DNA from: Microvirga sp052114605
GTDB taxonomy: Bacteria > Pseudomonadota > Alphaproteobacteria > Rhizobiales > Beijerinckiaceae
Direction of reading: 5' to 3'
Length of the DNA stretch: 64,000 nucleotides
Assembly (NCBI RefSeq): GCF_052114605.1
Contig: NZ_JBFRFB010000004.1
Span: 124,001-188,000 of the forward strand
The translations under genes and the position numbers were made by a program. Under the pieces are notes generated by a model, which saw only the letters and a list, made by a program, of their open reading frames with translations, was not told the DNA's origin and made no database searches. Below are positions 8,895 through 16,126 of the stretch, piece after piece; the first letter of the stretch is position 1, and each line of letters starts with the position of its first letter.

Positions 8895-10276
8895 TGGACG
8901 CCAGATCGTCCGAAACCGTGGCGCCCGTCTCAGGCGTGGAGACACCGGTTTTCGTCACCGGCTCAACCATGCGCCACGTTCTCGTGATGACGGGAACGGG
9001 CGCTGCGGGCCTCATCGCGATCTTCATCGTCGATCTGGTTTCGCTGCTCTACATCTCCTGGCTTCACGATCCGAGCCTGACCGCCGGCGTCGGCTTTGCC
9101 ACGGTCGTCATGTTCTTCTCGGTCTCGATCAATGTCGGCCTGATGATCCCCATCGGCGCGCTCGTGTCGCGCGCATTGGGCGCACGCCACTATGACGATG
9201 CCCGGCGGCTCGCGACCTCGGGCAGCATCCTGATGGCGGCGGTTGCCGCAGCCATCAGCGTCATCGCCATACCGCTGCTGCCTGCGATCCTCGGAGCCAT
9301 GGGTGCACGCGGGCAGGCATATGAGGTTGCCGTGCATTTCCTCTGGATCACCTTGCCGACCAACGCGCTGATGGCGTTCGGCATGGCTTTTTCCACCGTG
9401 CTGCGGGCCGCAGGCGACGCCAAGCGCAGCATGTATGCCACGCTCTCCATCGCGGTTGTCACGGTTTTCCTCGACCCGATCCTGATCTTCGGTCTCGGCC
9501 TCAATGCCAACGGCGCGGCGATCACCATCAACATCGCCCGCCTCGCCTACCTCTATGTCGGCTATCGCTTCCTCATCGGCTCGCACCGCCTCCTCATGCG
9601 CCCGACCCTGTCATCCGTCATCGGTGACGCGCGGCCCTTCTTCACCATCGCGATTCCCGCCATCCTGACGAATATCGCAGCACCGGTTTCGAACGGATTC
9701 TTCACCGGCATCCTCTCGAAGTTCGGCGATGAGGTGATCGCGGCCTCGGCCATCATCGACCGCGTGACGCCTGTGGCCTTCGCCGGTCTCTTCGCACTGG
9801 CAGGCGCCATTGGTCCCGTTCTCGGGCAGAACTGGGGAGCGTATCGTTATGACCGCATGAGGCAGACGCTCAAGGATGCGCTGATCTTCATCGTCATCTA
9901 CGTCTTCGCGATGTGGCTGCTGCTGGTCCTGCTCCAGGTGCCGATCGTCATCGCGTTCAATGCGCCACCGACGACCGCCGAACTCGTGCGCTTTTTCTGC
10001 CAGCTCAGCGGCTTCATCTGGTTCTTTATCGGCCTCGTCCTGACGGCCAACGCCTCGTTCAACAATCTCGGCTATCCGCTTCTGTCTACCTTCTTCAATT
10101 GGGGGCGCGCCACGCTCGGCATGATCCCCTTCGCCTATTACGGCGCCCATGTCGGCGGCCCGAAAGGCGCCCTCATCGGCATCGGCGCGGGCTCCATCGT
10201 TTTCGGCATCGCCGCCATCATCACTGCGTTCTGGACAATCCGCCGTCTGGAGAGGCAAGCTGCTCCTGCTCCGTGA
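8894..10276 (+). CDS. MATE family efflux transporter
   Basis: A 460-residue polytopic membrane protein with two similar halves of about six helices each, as in the multidrug and toxin extrusion family. The N-terminal half shows the typical pattern of small and acidic residues in the first helix (AGLIAIFIVDLVSLLYISWL) and a GAL(V)SRALGARHYDDARR segment. The start ATG at 8894 overlaps the antiporter stop, so the two genes are translationally coupled. The exported compound cannot be read from the sequence. Confidence 0.9.
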   Translation: MDARSSETVAPVSGVETPVFVTGSTMRHVLVMTGTGAAGLIAIFIVDLVSLLYISWLHDPSLTAGVGFATVVMFFSVSINVGLMIPIGALVSRALGARHYDDARRLATSGSILMAAVAAAISVIAIPLLPAILGAMGARGQAYEVAVHFLWITLPTNALMAFGMAFSTVLRAAGDAKRSMYATLSIAVVTVFLDPILIFGLGLNANGAAITINIARLAYLYVGYRFLIGSHRLLMRPTLSSVIGDARPFFTIAIPAILTNIAAPVSNGFFTGILSKFGDEVIAASAIIDRVTPVAFAGLFALAGAIGPVLGQNWGAYRYDRMRQTLKDALIFIVIYVFAMWLLLVLLQVPIVIAFNAPPTTAELVRFFCQLSGFIWFFIGLVLTANASFNNLGYPLLSTFFNWGRATLGMIPFAYYGAHVGGPKGALIGIGAGSIVFGIAAIITAFWTIRRLERQAAPAP

Positions 10277-10287
10277 GCCGGGGCGAC

Positions 10288-10358
10288 GATGCTCTCATTG
10301 AAGCAGGAAGCATCGGATCGACCCCAAAAGTGAAAGTCCACTTTTGCGTCCGATGCCA
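10288..10358. repeat. Palindromic intergenic repeat of the GCATCGG..CCAAAAGTG type, copy A
   Basis: GATGCTCTCATTG is followed by a core (10310-10356) in which GCATCGGA pairs imperfectly with TCCGATGC, and CAAAAGTG pairs with CACTTTTG around AAAGTC. The same arrangement is seen at 38997-39066, and the core recurs at 11109-11155. It lies directly in front of the DUF937 gene. Such structures may act as terminators for the MATE gene or as nuclease barriers. Confidence 0.75.
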
Positions 10359-10372
10359 TAGAGGAGTCTGCC

Positions 10373-11107
10373 ATGCTCAACTGGTTCGATCTGATCCGCC
10401 AAGCTCAAGGAAATGCAGGTTTCGATGCTCTTGCCCGGCAGTTTCATCTCTCGGGAGATCAGCAGCAGAAGGCGATGGCCGCTTTCATGCCGGCCTTCAT
10501 GATGGGCCTTCAGCACGCCATGACATCCCCCAATGCCGGCCCGTTTATCCAGTCCCTGATGAGCGGGGGCTACCAGACCTTCTGGCAGGCGCCCGGACCC
10601 TCCTTCTTTCCGCAAGCGCAGAAAGAAGGGCATGTTCTTCTCGACCAGCTCTTCGGCTCCGACGATGCCAGCCGCCGCGTGGCGCATCAGGCAGCGGATT
10701 ACGCCGGGATCGGCGTCGAAACGATGCAGCAGATCCTGCCCCTTCTTGCCGGTATCTTCGCCGGCGGTGTAGCGCAATGGATGGCGGCGCATGCGCAAAT
10801 GACGCAAAACTTCTCGCCTCCAGAGGAAGCGAAGGCGCAACTTTCATCCGGCAATCCATGGGCCGAGCTTTGGGAAGGGTGGATGAAAGCCACCACTGAG
10901 CAGAAGCCGCCCGCCAATCCGTTCCAAGACATGATGACGGTCTTTCTCCAGATGGCCCCCACTCAGAAGCAGCCGGAGCCGCCTCCGCAGCAATCCGCTC
11001 CATGGCAGGACATGATGGAAAAGGGACACGAGATGCAGTTGCAGTATTTCACGTCCCTTCAATCCATTCTGGAGGATGCCTGGAAGGCCGATCCGAAGAA
11101 GTCCTAG
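10373..11107 (+). CDS. DUF937 domain-containing protein
   Basis: A 244-residue protein. The N-terminal ~150 residues (MLNWFDLIRQAQ, alternating hydrophobic helices, ETMQQILPLLAGIFAGGV) match the DUF937 pattern; no function is known. The C-terminal part is rich in Gln, Pro and Met and looks disordered. A GAGGAG ribosome-binding site stands 6 nt before the ATG. The gene lies between two direct copies of the same palindromic repeat (10310-10356 and 11109-11155). Relatives are sometimes annotated near polyhydroxyalkanoate or storage functions, but nothing here shows that. Confidence 0.75.
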   Translation: MLNWFDLIRQAQGNAGFDALARQFHLSGDQQQKAMAAFMPAFMMGLQHAMTSPNAGPFIQSLMSGGYQTFWQAPGPSFFPQAQKEGHVLLDQLFGSDDASRRVAHQAADYAGIGVETMQQILPLLAGIFAGGVAQWMAAHAQMTQNFSPPEEAKAQLSSGNPWAELWEGWMKATTEQKPPANPFQDMMTVFLQMAPTQKQPEPPPQQSAPWQDMMEKGHEMQLQYFTSLQSILEDAWKADPKKS

Positions 11108-11155
11108 AGCATCGGATTGATCCAGAAAGTGCAAATCCACTTTTTGGACCGATGC
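11106..11155. repeat. Palindromic intergenic repeat, copy B, abutting the DUF937 stop codon
   Basis: AGAGCATCGGATTGATCC, then AGAAAGTGCAAATCCACTTT and a closing GGACCGATGC. It has the same core as 10310-10356 in the same orientation. It begins inside the TAG stop of the DUF937 gene, as copy 1 of the other repeat family does at rnhA. It ends just before the stop of the convergent DUF1127 gene, so it probably serves as a bidirectional terminator. Confidence 0.75.
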
Positions 11156-11156
11156 G

Positions 11157-11474
11157 TTAGGCAGCCTTCTTCACGAACGAAACGGCGGGCCGGATCTTCC
11201 GCGCGGACTCAACCGCCCGCTCCGTTCGCGCCCGCTGGTCGGCGCGTCGAACCAACACCCATGACGGGCTGAGGTGCATCGGTTCCTCAAGAGCGCTTCT
11301 CACATCACCACGGGTGAGCCCGATATCCGCCAGCATCCTGTCGTCGAACTCGGCGAGATTCATAATCTCCCGACGATCCCTGAAAGCTTTGACGATGGAG
11401 ATGAGCACTCGCGCGAACTGACCCAGGATCAGGGTTCCGGGGAGGGGCTTAACGGTTGCTGCGGACCGGGTCAT
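11157..11474 (-). CDS. DUF1127 domain-containing protein
   Basis: A 105-residue basic protein. The segment FRDRREIMNLAEFDDRMLADIGLTRGDV is the DUF1127 (YjiS-like) signature: a small Arg-rich domain which in alphaproteobacteria has been tied to RNA turnover and phosphate or carbon metabolism. This one carries extra N- and C-terminal tails. The ATG at 11474 has an AAGGAGA ribosome-binding site 6 nt away; the frame stays open 30 codons further upstream, without family similarity. Confidence 0.85.
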   Translation of the reverse strand: MTRSAATVKPLPGTLILGQFARVLISIVKAFRDRREIMNLAEFDDRMLADIGLTRGDVRSALEEPMHLSPSWVLVRRADQRARTERAVESARKIRPAVSFVKKAA

Positions 11475-11723
11475 GTCAGGTCTCCTTATCGCCTGTCGGT
11501 GCTGCTCGGTTGCCGATCCATGGACTGCCGGAAAACTCTCCGTGAGCCATCCGAGAAGCACCAAAGATCTGTCAGAGATCTTTCAAAGAAATATCAGCGG
11601 CGCCAAAGAAGCACGCCACAGGAAACTCATGATAAGTCTTTGATTTTAAATACTAAATTTTTTTCTGTTGGAATATGTAGCACGAATCATTTCATCACTT
11701 GAAGCGATTGTTTGAGATATGTA

Positions 11724-11742
11724 TCATCATGAATATTGATGA
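11724..11742. promoter_or_regulatory. Candidate LysR binding site in front of the LysR gene
   Basis: Perfect inverted repeat TCATCA-N7-TGATGA, which contains the LysR T-N11-A pattern (T11727, A11739). It ends 13 nt before the LysR start, where bound protein would block initiation. An identical repeat with the same spacing is at 13634-13652. The surrounding 11590-11755 is unusually A/T rich and holds no gene. Confidence 0.65.
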
Positions 11743-11755
11743 TGGAACCTAGGCT

Positions 11756-12643
11756 ATGCACCTGCTTGATATCGACCAGCTTCGGACCTTCGTGGCGATT
11801 GCGGATACGGGGTCGTTCACCCGTGCGGCGGAGATCGTGCATAAGACGCAGAGCGCCGTGTCCATGCAGATGAAGCGGCTGGAGGACCGGGTCGGCAAGG
11901 CGATCTTCGAGCGCGACGGGCGCCTGTCGAAGCTCACCGACGAGGGCGAGCGCCTTCTGGATTACGCCCGCCGGATCGTGCGGCTGAACACGGAATGCAT
12001 GGCCTCCTTCAACGAGCATGAGCTCACCGGGCGCGTGCGCTTAGGGCTCCCCGACGATTACGCCGACCGCTACCTGCCGGAGATCCTGGCCCGCTTCTCG
12101 CGCTCGAACCCGAAGGCCGAGGTGACGGTGATGTGCGAGCCGACGCATAACCTGATCGAGCGCGTGCAGCACGGCGATCTGGATCTCGCGATCATCACTC
12201 ATGTCGACCGGCGCGGCCCATCCGAGATCGTGCGCATCGAGCAGCTGCTCTGGGTGACCTCGGCGCGCCATGGCGTGCACGAGGAGGACCCGATTCCCCT
12301 GGCGCTCGGTCGCCCGAACTGCGACTGGCGCCACTCCGCCACCGAGGCGCTGGAGAGCGCGAGCCGCGCCTTCCGCGTCGCTTATGTGAGCTGGCATTCC
12401 ACGGCTGTCGGCGCTGCGGTGATGGCGGGCCTCGCGGTCTCCGTTTTGCCGGAAAGCGCCGTGCGCCCCGGCATGCGGATCCTCGGCCCCTCCGACGGCT
12501 TCCCCGCCCTGCCCTCGTGCAAGATCGGCCTGATCCGCTCCCGCGGCGAGGAGAATCCGCTGGCGGATGCCTTGGGCTTTCACATCAAGCAGTCGCTGGA
12601 CAATCTCGGCTCGACCCGCACGATGCCGGCCGCCGCCGAATAA
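11756..12643 (+). CDS. LysR family transcriptional regulator
   Basis: A 295-residue regulator. The N-terminal winged HTH is typical (LDIDQLRTFVAIADTGSFTRAAEIVHKTQSAVSMQMKRLE), followed by a periplasmic-binding-like effector domain. Its stop is only 3 nt from the stop of the convergent DMT transporter gene. A shared inverted repeat lies upstream of both genes, so it probably regulates itself and the transporter. The effector is unknown. Confidence 0.95.
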   Translation: MHLLDIDQLRTFVAIADTGSFTRAAEIVHKTQSAVSMQMKRLEDRVGKAIFERDGRLSKLTDEGERLLDYARRIVRLNTECMASFNEHELTGRVRLGLPDDYADRYLPEILARFSRSNPKAEVTVMCEPTHNLIERVQHGDLDLAIITHVDRRGPSEIVRIEQLLWVTSARHGVHEEDPIPLALGRPNCDWRHSATEALESASRAFRVAYVSWHSTAVGAAVMAGLAVSVLPESAVRPGMRILGPSDGFPALPSCKIGLIRSRGEENPLADALGFHIKQSLDNLGSTRTMPAAAE

Positions 12644-12646
12644 CAC

Positions 12647-13588
12647 CTATTTCGCGGCGGGCTTGCGCAGAACCAGCACGTTGCCGACAAGCGCCAGCGC
12701 GACGCCGAGACCTGCGAGCAGCGTCCACTGATAGCCCTCGACCAGGGTCGAGACCGTCAGCGCCACGATGGGAAACAGCACCGTCGCGTAGCCCGCCCGC
12801 GCGGCCCCGAGACGCCGCAGCAGCGTGAGATAGGCCATGAAGGCCAAAACCGATGCGCCGACCGCGAGATAAACGAGCGAGCCCACATATTTCAGCGTCG
12901 GCTCGATGGTGAAGGCGTTCTCGCGAAACAGGTTGATGGCGACCAGCACCACGCAGCCATAGGTCATGCCCCAGGCGGTGGCCGACAACAGCGGCACGCC
13001 GCGCTTCTGGACGACGGTCGAGATCATGTTGCCCGAGCAGAAGAACAGGGTGCCCATCACGCAGAGCCCAAGGCCCTTCAGCGCATCGGCATTGAAGCCC
13101 GCGCCCGTGATTTCCGGCCAGAACAAAAGCCCGATTCCCAAAACGCCGATGAGCCCGCCGAGCGCCACGCGCGGCTCCACCTTCTGCCGGAAGACGATGA
13201 ACCCGAGGCCTAAATTGAACACGGAGGCGAGCGAGAACACCACCGAGAGCAGGCCCGAGGGCACGCTCAAGCCGCCGTAATAGAACGAGATGAAGTTGAA
13301 CGAGAACAGGCAGCACCCCACCGCCATGAAGCGCAGGTGATCGGCAAGCCCGAAACGCACCCGGTGCCCCGAGGCCAGAACCCAGCCCCACATCAGAAGC
13401 GCCGCCAGCGCGAAGCGCCACAGCACCGACATTTCCGGCGCCACGACCCCGAGCTGCGCACGGATGCCGATCCAGCTCACGCCCCACAGGAACACGGTGG
13501 CGACATAAAGCCCGAGCGTGCTCGTATCGAGCCGCTTCGTATCGGACGCAGGCATGGCGGCACTGGCGGGAGAGCTGGCGTGGCTCAT
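12647..13588 (-). CDS. DMT superfamily transporter (EamA domains)
   Basis: A 313-residue membrane protein with about ten helices in two EamA repeats (first repeat beginning VATVFLWGVSWIGI). Such carriers usually export amino acids, metabolites or drugs. The last residues are RKPAAK, a basic cytosolic tail. It converges on the LysR regulator gene and carries the candidate LysR site 46 nt upstream of its start, which suggests it is that regulator's target. Confidence 0.9.
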   Translation of the reverse strand: MSHASSPASAAMPASDTKRLDTSTLGLYVATVFLWGVSWIGIRAQLGVVAPEMSVLWRFALAALLMWGWVLASGHRVRFGLADHLRFMAVGCCLFSFNFISFYYGGLSVPSGLLSVVFSLASVFNLGLGFIVFRQKVEPRVALGGLIGVLGIGLLFWPEITGAGFNADALKGLGLCVMGTLFFCSGNMISTVVQKRGVPLLSATAWGMTYGCVVLVAINLFRENAFTIEPTLKYVGSLVYLAVGASVLAFMAYLTLLRRLGAARAGYATVLFPIVALTVSTLVEGYQWTLLAGLGVALALVGNVLVLRKPAAK

Positions 13589-13633
13589 GGCATTCCCTCA
13601 AATCTTCTTCGCATCACCGTTACGCCCAGCGGA

Positions 13634-13652
13634 TCATCAGCACAAATGATGA
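13634..13652. promoter_or_regulatory. Candidate LysR binding site in front of the DMT transporter gene
   Basis: TCATCA-N7-TGATGA, identical in half-sites and spacing to 11724-11742, with the T-N11-A pattern at T13637 and A13649. It lies 46-64 nt upstream of the transporter start. A further single TGATGA half-site is at about 13679. Confidence 0.65.
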
Positions 13653-13739
13653 ATTGTCATCGATTGCCGCCGCAACGGTGATGAAACGTTCCAAGCCAGC
13701 ACTCTGAAATTGCGCTTAAATAATTGAATAACAATAAGA

Positions 13740-14257
13740 AAATCTGTTACAGCGCCCTGAATCAGCTACAGGCCGGAGAGCATCATTCCCTAACGGAAGA
13801 AGAGATAGGCCACCCCGATCCACCCGCAAATCCCATAGCCCCATCAGGCCATCCGGCCCTCCCCTGGGGTCCAATTCCGGCAACAGCAGAACCCGGCGAC
13901 GGCTCGGCCCCGATCCGCCCCGCACTCCCCGGAGCATATGAAGCCGATCGCGCACGATCTTCCCATGCCCCGACATCCTCCAGTGAACACGAACAGCTCC
14001 GCAAGCACCCCCTCTCCCATGTGGGAGAGGGGCAGGGGTGAGGGAATGCCGTCTCCGGAAACGGCACTCCCTCACTCGCCGCCCCGACGCGCGTCAATCT
14101 CTCCCGCACGCGAGAGGTTGGGACAGCGCCCGACCTCGATAGCTTTCACCCGTTCATCCCACACCCACCCCGCCCCCTCCGTAAAAGGGAGGCAAACCCG
14201 CCTGCCTTGCCCTGCCCCAAGCCTTCCTGCCCTGCGCGAATCCAACTCTCCTCAACC
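13740..14257. repeat. Gene-poor spacer dense in G/C palindromes
   Basis: I see no credible gene here; the open frames are low-complexity and Pro/Arg rich. It holds at least three hairpins. The first is CCCTCTCCC-AT-GTGGGAGAGGG at about 14009-14030. The second is GTGAGGGAATGCCGT paired with ACGGCACTCCCTCAC at about 14036-14076. The third is CTCTCCCGCACGCGAGAGG at about 14098-14117. These are dispersed intergenic elements common in this order. They form the left shoulder of the HTH gene and the A/T-rich island. Confidence 0.6.
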
Positions 14258-14285
14258 TTGACTATTCTCCCATACTCGCTACTTT
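14258..14285 (+). promoter_or_regulatory. Possible sigma-70 promoter of the HTH protein gene
   Basis: TTGACT (14258-14263) and TACTTT (14280-14285), separated by 16 nt. It lies about 33 nt upstream of the ATG at 14318, in a stretch that becomes A/T rich. Confidence 0.3.
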
Positions 14286-14317
14286 GTTCATGTTTTGTTC
14301 TAATATTGATTGTCGCC

Positions 14318-14908
14318 ATGCCCCGCACCAAAAACCGCCCCGCCGAACCCCGAAGCGCCCGCAGCCGCTCGCTCCGCGAAAAGCTCTCCCCTGACTGCAT
14401 CGCGCAGATGCGCGATCTGGTGGAAGGCGGCACCCGCTCCTATGCGCGCATCGGCGAGGAGCTGGGCGTCTCGGCCGCCACCGTTTCGCGCTACGCCACC
14501 GAGAACAACTGGCGTCGCCCGCCCGGCGCGCCCCTGCCCGCCCGCATCGGCGACCAGCGCGAGCGCGTGACTCAGAAGCTCTGGGCCCTCACCGAGCGCA
14601 CCGCCGAAGCCCTCGAATCTCAACCCATTGAACTCGCCCAGCGCGGCCTGCAGCCGCTCGCCCGCCTGACCCGCACCCTCACCGACATGGATAAGCTCGC
14701 CGCCCGCCAGGCGGCCCAAGCCGCCCGGGATCGTTCTGCTACTGGCAACACCGCTGACCCCGAATACGTATATGCCAACGAGCCACCCGCCCGCTCCCTC
14801 AACGAGCTGCGCGACGTTCTCGCCGCCCATCTGCAGCGCATCCAGGAAGAGGAAGGCTACGGCTGGGAGGTGCAGGAATGGTGGTTTGAAAGCGGCGGGG
14901 GGATTTGA
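14318..14908 (+). CDS. Small helix-turn-helix domain protein of unknown role
   Basis: A 196-residue protein. The first ~20 residues are basic. Residues ~38-66 (TRSYARIGEELGVSAATVSRYATEN) form a clear helix-turn-helix like those of resolvases and terminase small subunits. A helical middle and an acidic C-terminus ending EVQEWWFESGGGI follow. Base composition is GC-rich like the chromosome, unlike the two genes after it. I chose the ATG at 14318; the frame is open 37 codons further upstream without a plausible protein. It could be a leftover of a mobile element or a DNA-binding regulator; this is not decided. Confidence 0.7.
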   Translation: MPRTKNRPAEPRSARSRSLREKLSPDCIAQMRDLVEGGTRSYARIGEELGVSAATVSRYATENNWRRPPGAPLPARIGDQRERVTQKLWALTERTAEALESQPIELAQRGLQPLARLTRTLTDMDKLAARQAAQAARDRSATGNTADPEYVYANEPPARSLNELRDVLAAHLQRIQEEEGYGWEVQEWWFESGGGI

Positions 14909-14976
14909 GGATGGCGCAAGAAAGTACTCAGTAAGGCCTGTTCTTTATTTGTTCACGCAAAAAAGGTACTATTTTC

Positions 14977-14988
14977 AACTCTAGAGTT
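14977..14988. promoter_or_regulatory. Perfect 12-bp palindrome upstream of the NdpA/RelA pair
   Basis: AACTCTAGAGTT, followed by TTCTT, within the A/T-rich leader 14925-15046 and 59 nt before the start of the first gene. It could be an operator or a small terminator; no regulator gene is adjacent except the HTH gene just upstream. Confidence 0.35.
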
Positions 14989-15046
14989 TTCTTGGTTTAA
15001 TTTCCCACAACGAGCGATTTAAACACGCATTGAAGTAGGGGCTAAA

Positions 15047-16126
15047 TTGAAACTAGAGAACCTTACGGTCGGGCGCATAGTTATGCACGAAATCTTCAAG
15101 CGCGGTGAAGACCGAAAACCAGTTGCACCAATATATGCAACAGAGCTTGAGGTGCTGCCGCAGAGGGCACATGCCCAATTTCATTTACGGATTATGGATG
15201 CACTTTCCGCTCAATCGAAAAGTATGACGATGCGAATATTGAATGCTGATGACAGCAGCATGGTGGCATTAGCCGAATCAATGGTCAGAGCTACAGACGA
15301 CGAGTACCTACAAAAATCACGTGGCGTCCCAGATAAGCTAATTAGTGCTCAGATGGCACGCGGGGTTCCTGGGGGCGTCGTAATCGTTTTTGATGGAACT
15401 ATCGGCACGCCTGAGTGCCGCTTCGTGGGCACCATCAAAGCTGAAACTCAATCAGGGTTTCGGCGAAATCGCGGCATAAAATCTACGATAACAGAATTCT
15501 TAGATGACATCTTTCTAACGCCAGCACAGCGGCTTTACAAAATTGGTTTCTTGATTGAAACCAACCCGAAAGCATCTAGGGCAGATGCATGGTCCGCTCT
15601 CGTTTTCGATAGCAACATTACGACCAGCCATCGAGAAAGTGCGGCTCAGTACTTCTATGAAAATTTCCTAGGATGCACTTTTCCCGAAAACGGACCCTAC
15701 GAAACGTCACGTTTCTATGACCTCACTAAAGATTTTATGCGCAAGGCGAATCTAACGCCAGAGGTCAGACGAGATTTGGGAGATGCGCTCTACACTTTCA
15801 TAAAAACAGAACAAGCACCAACATTTACATCACAGGAATTCTCCGAAAAGTACCTGCCCGTTGAGCTCAGAGATCCCTATTTCAGATTCCTCGAAACTAA
15901 GCAATTTCCTACACGAGCAGTAATTCGAGACATTTCGAGTATGGGGAACCGTCTTCGGAGACGCAAATTCCGCTTTGGAAATGAAATTGAATTTTCGGCT
16001 TCTTCGGAAGCTCTATTAAATGAAGAAGTCATAATAGATACAGGGCCTGCATTTAAATTTGGTGGAGATGGAAGCGAGGTATGGACGCAAATAACAGTTC
16101 GCCGTCCTATGACTGATCAATCATGA
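15047..16126 (+). CDS. 37-kDa nucleoid-associated protein (NdpA/YejK family)
   Basis: A 359-residue protein. It matches the nucleoid-associated NdpA family (E. coli YejK) at several points: FVGTIKAE (126-133), FLDDIFLTPAQRLYKIGFLIE (151-171), the FYENFLGC segment (203-210) and the overall length. YejK binds nucleoid DNA; its role is unclear. The start is a TTG at 15047 with an AGGGG ribosome-binding site 6 nt before it; a later ATG at codon 13 is the alternative. Codons such as ATA, AGA, CTA and TTA are frequent here, unlike in the neighbours, which indicates horizontal acquisition. It overlaps the next gene by 4 nt (ATGA), so the two proteins are made together. Confidence 0.75.
   Translation: MKLENLTVGRIVMHEIFKRGEDRKPVAPIYATELEVLPQRAHAQFHLRIMDALSAQSKSMTMRILNADDSSMVALAESMVRATDDEYLQKSRGVPDKLISAQMARGVPGGVVIVFDGTIGTPECRFVGTIKAETQSGFRRNRGIKSTITEFLDDIFLTPAQRLYKIGFLIETNPKASRADAWSALVFDSNITTSHRESAAQYFYENFLGCTFPENGPYETSRFYDLTKDFMRKANLTPEVRRDLGDALYTFIKTEQAPTFTSQEFSEKYLPVELRDPYFRFLETKQFPTRAVIRDISSMGNRLRRRKFRFGNEIEFSASSEALLNEEVIIDTGPAFKFGGDGSEVWTQITVRRPMTDQS

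Noticed and set aside
13716..14260. Open frames of about 100 codons in the repeat-rich spacer
   Set aside because: Low-complexity Pro/Arg/Ser translations made by the palindromes; no ribosome-binding sites, no resemblance to proteins.
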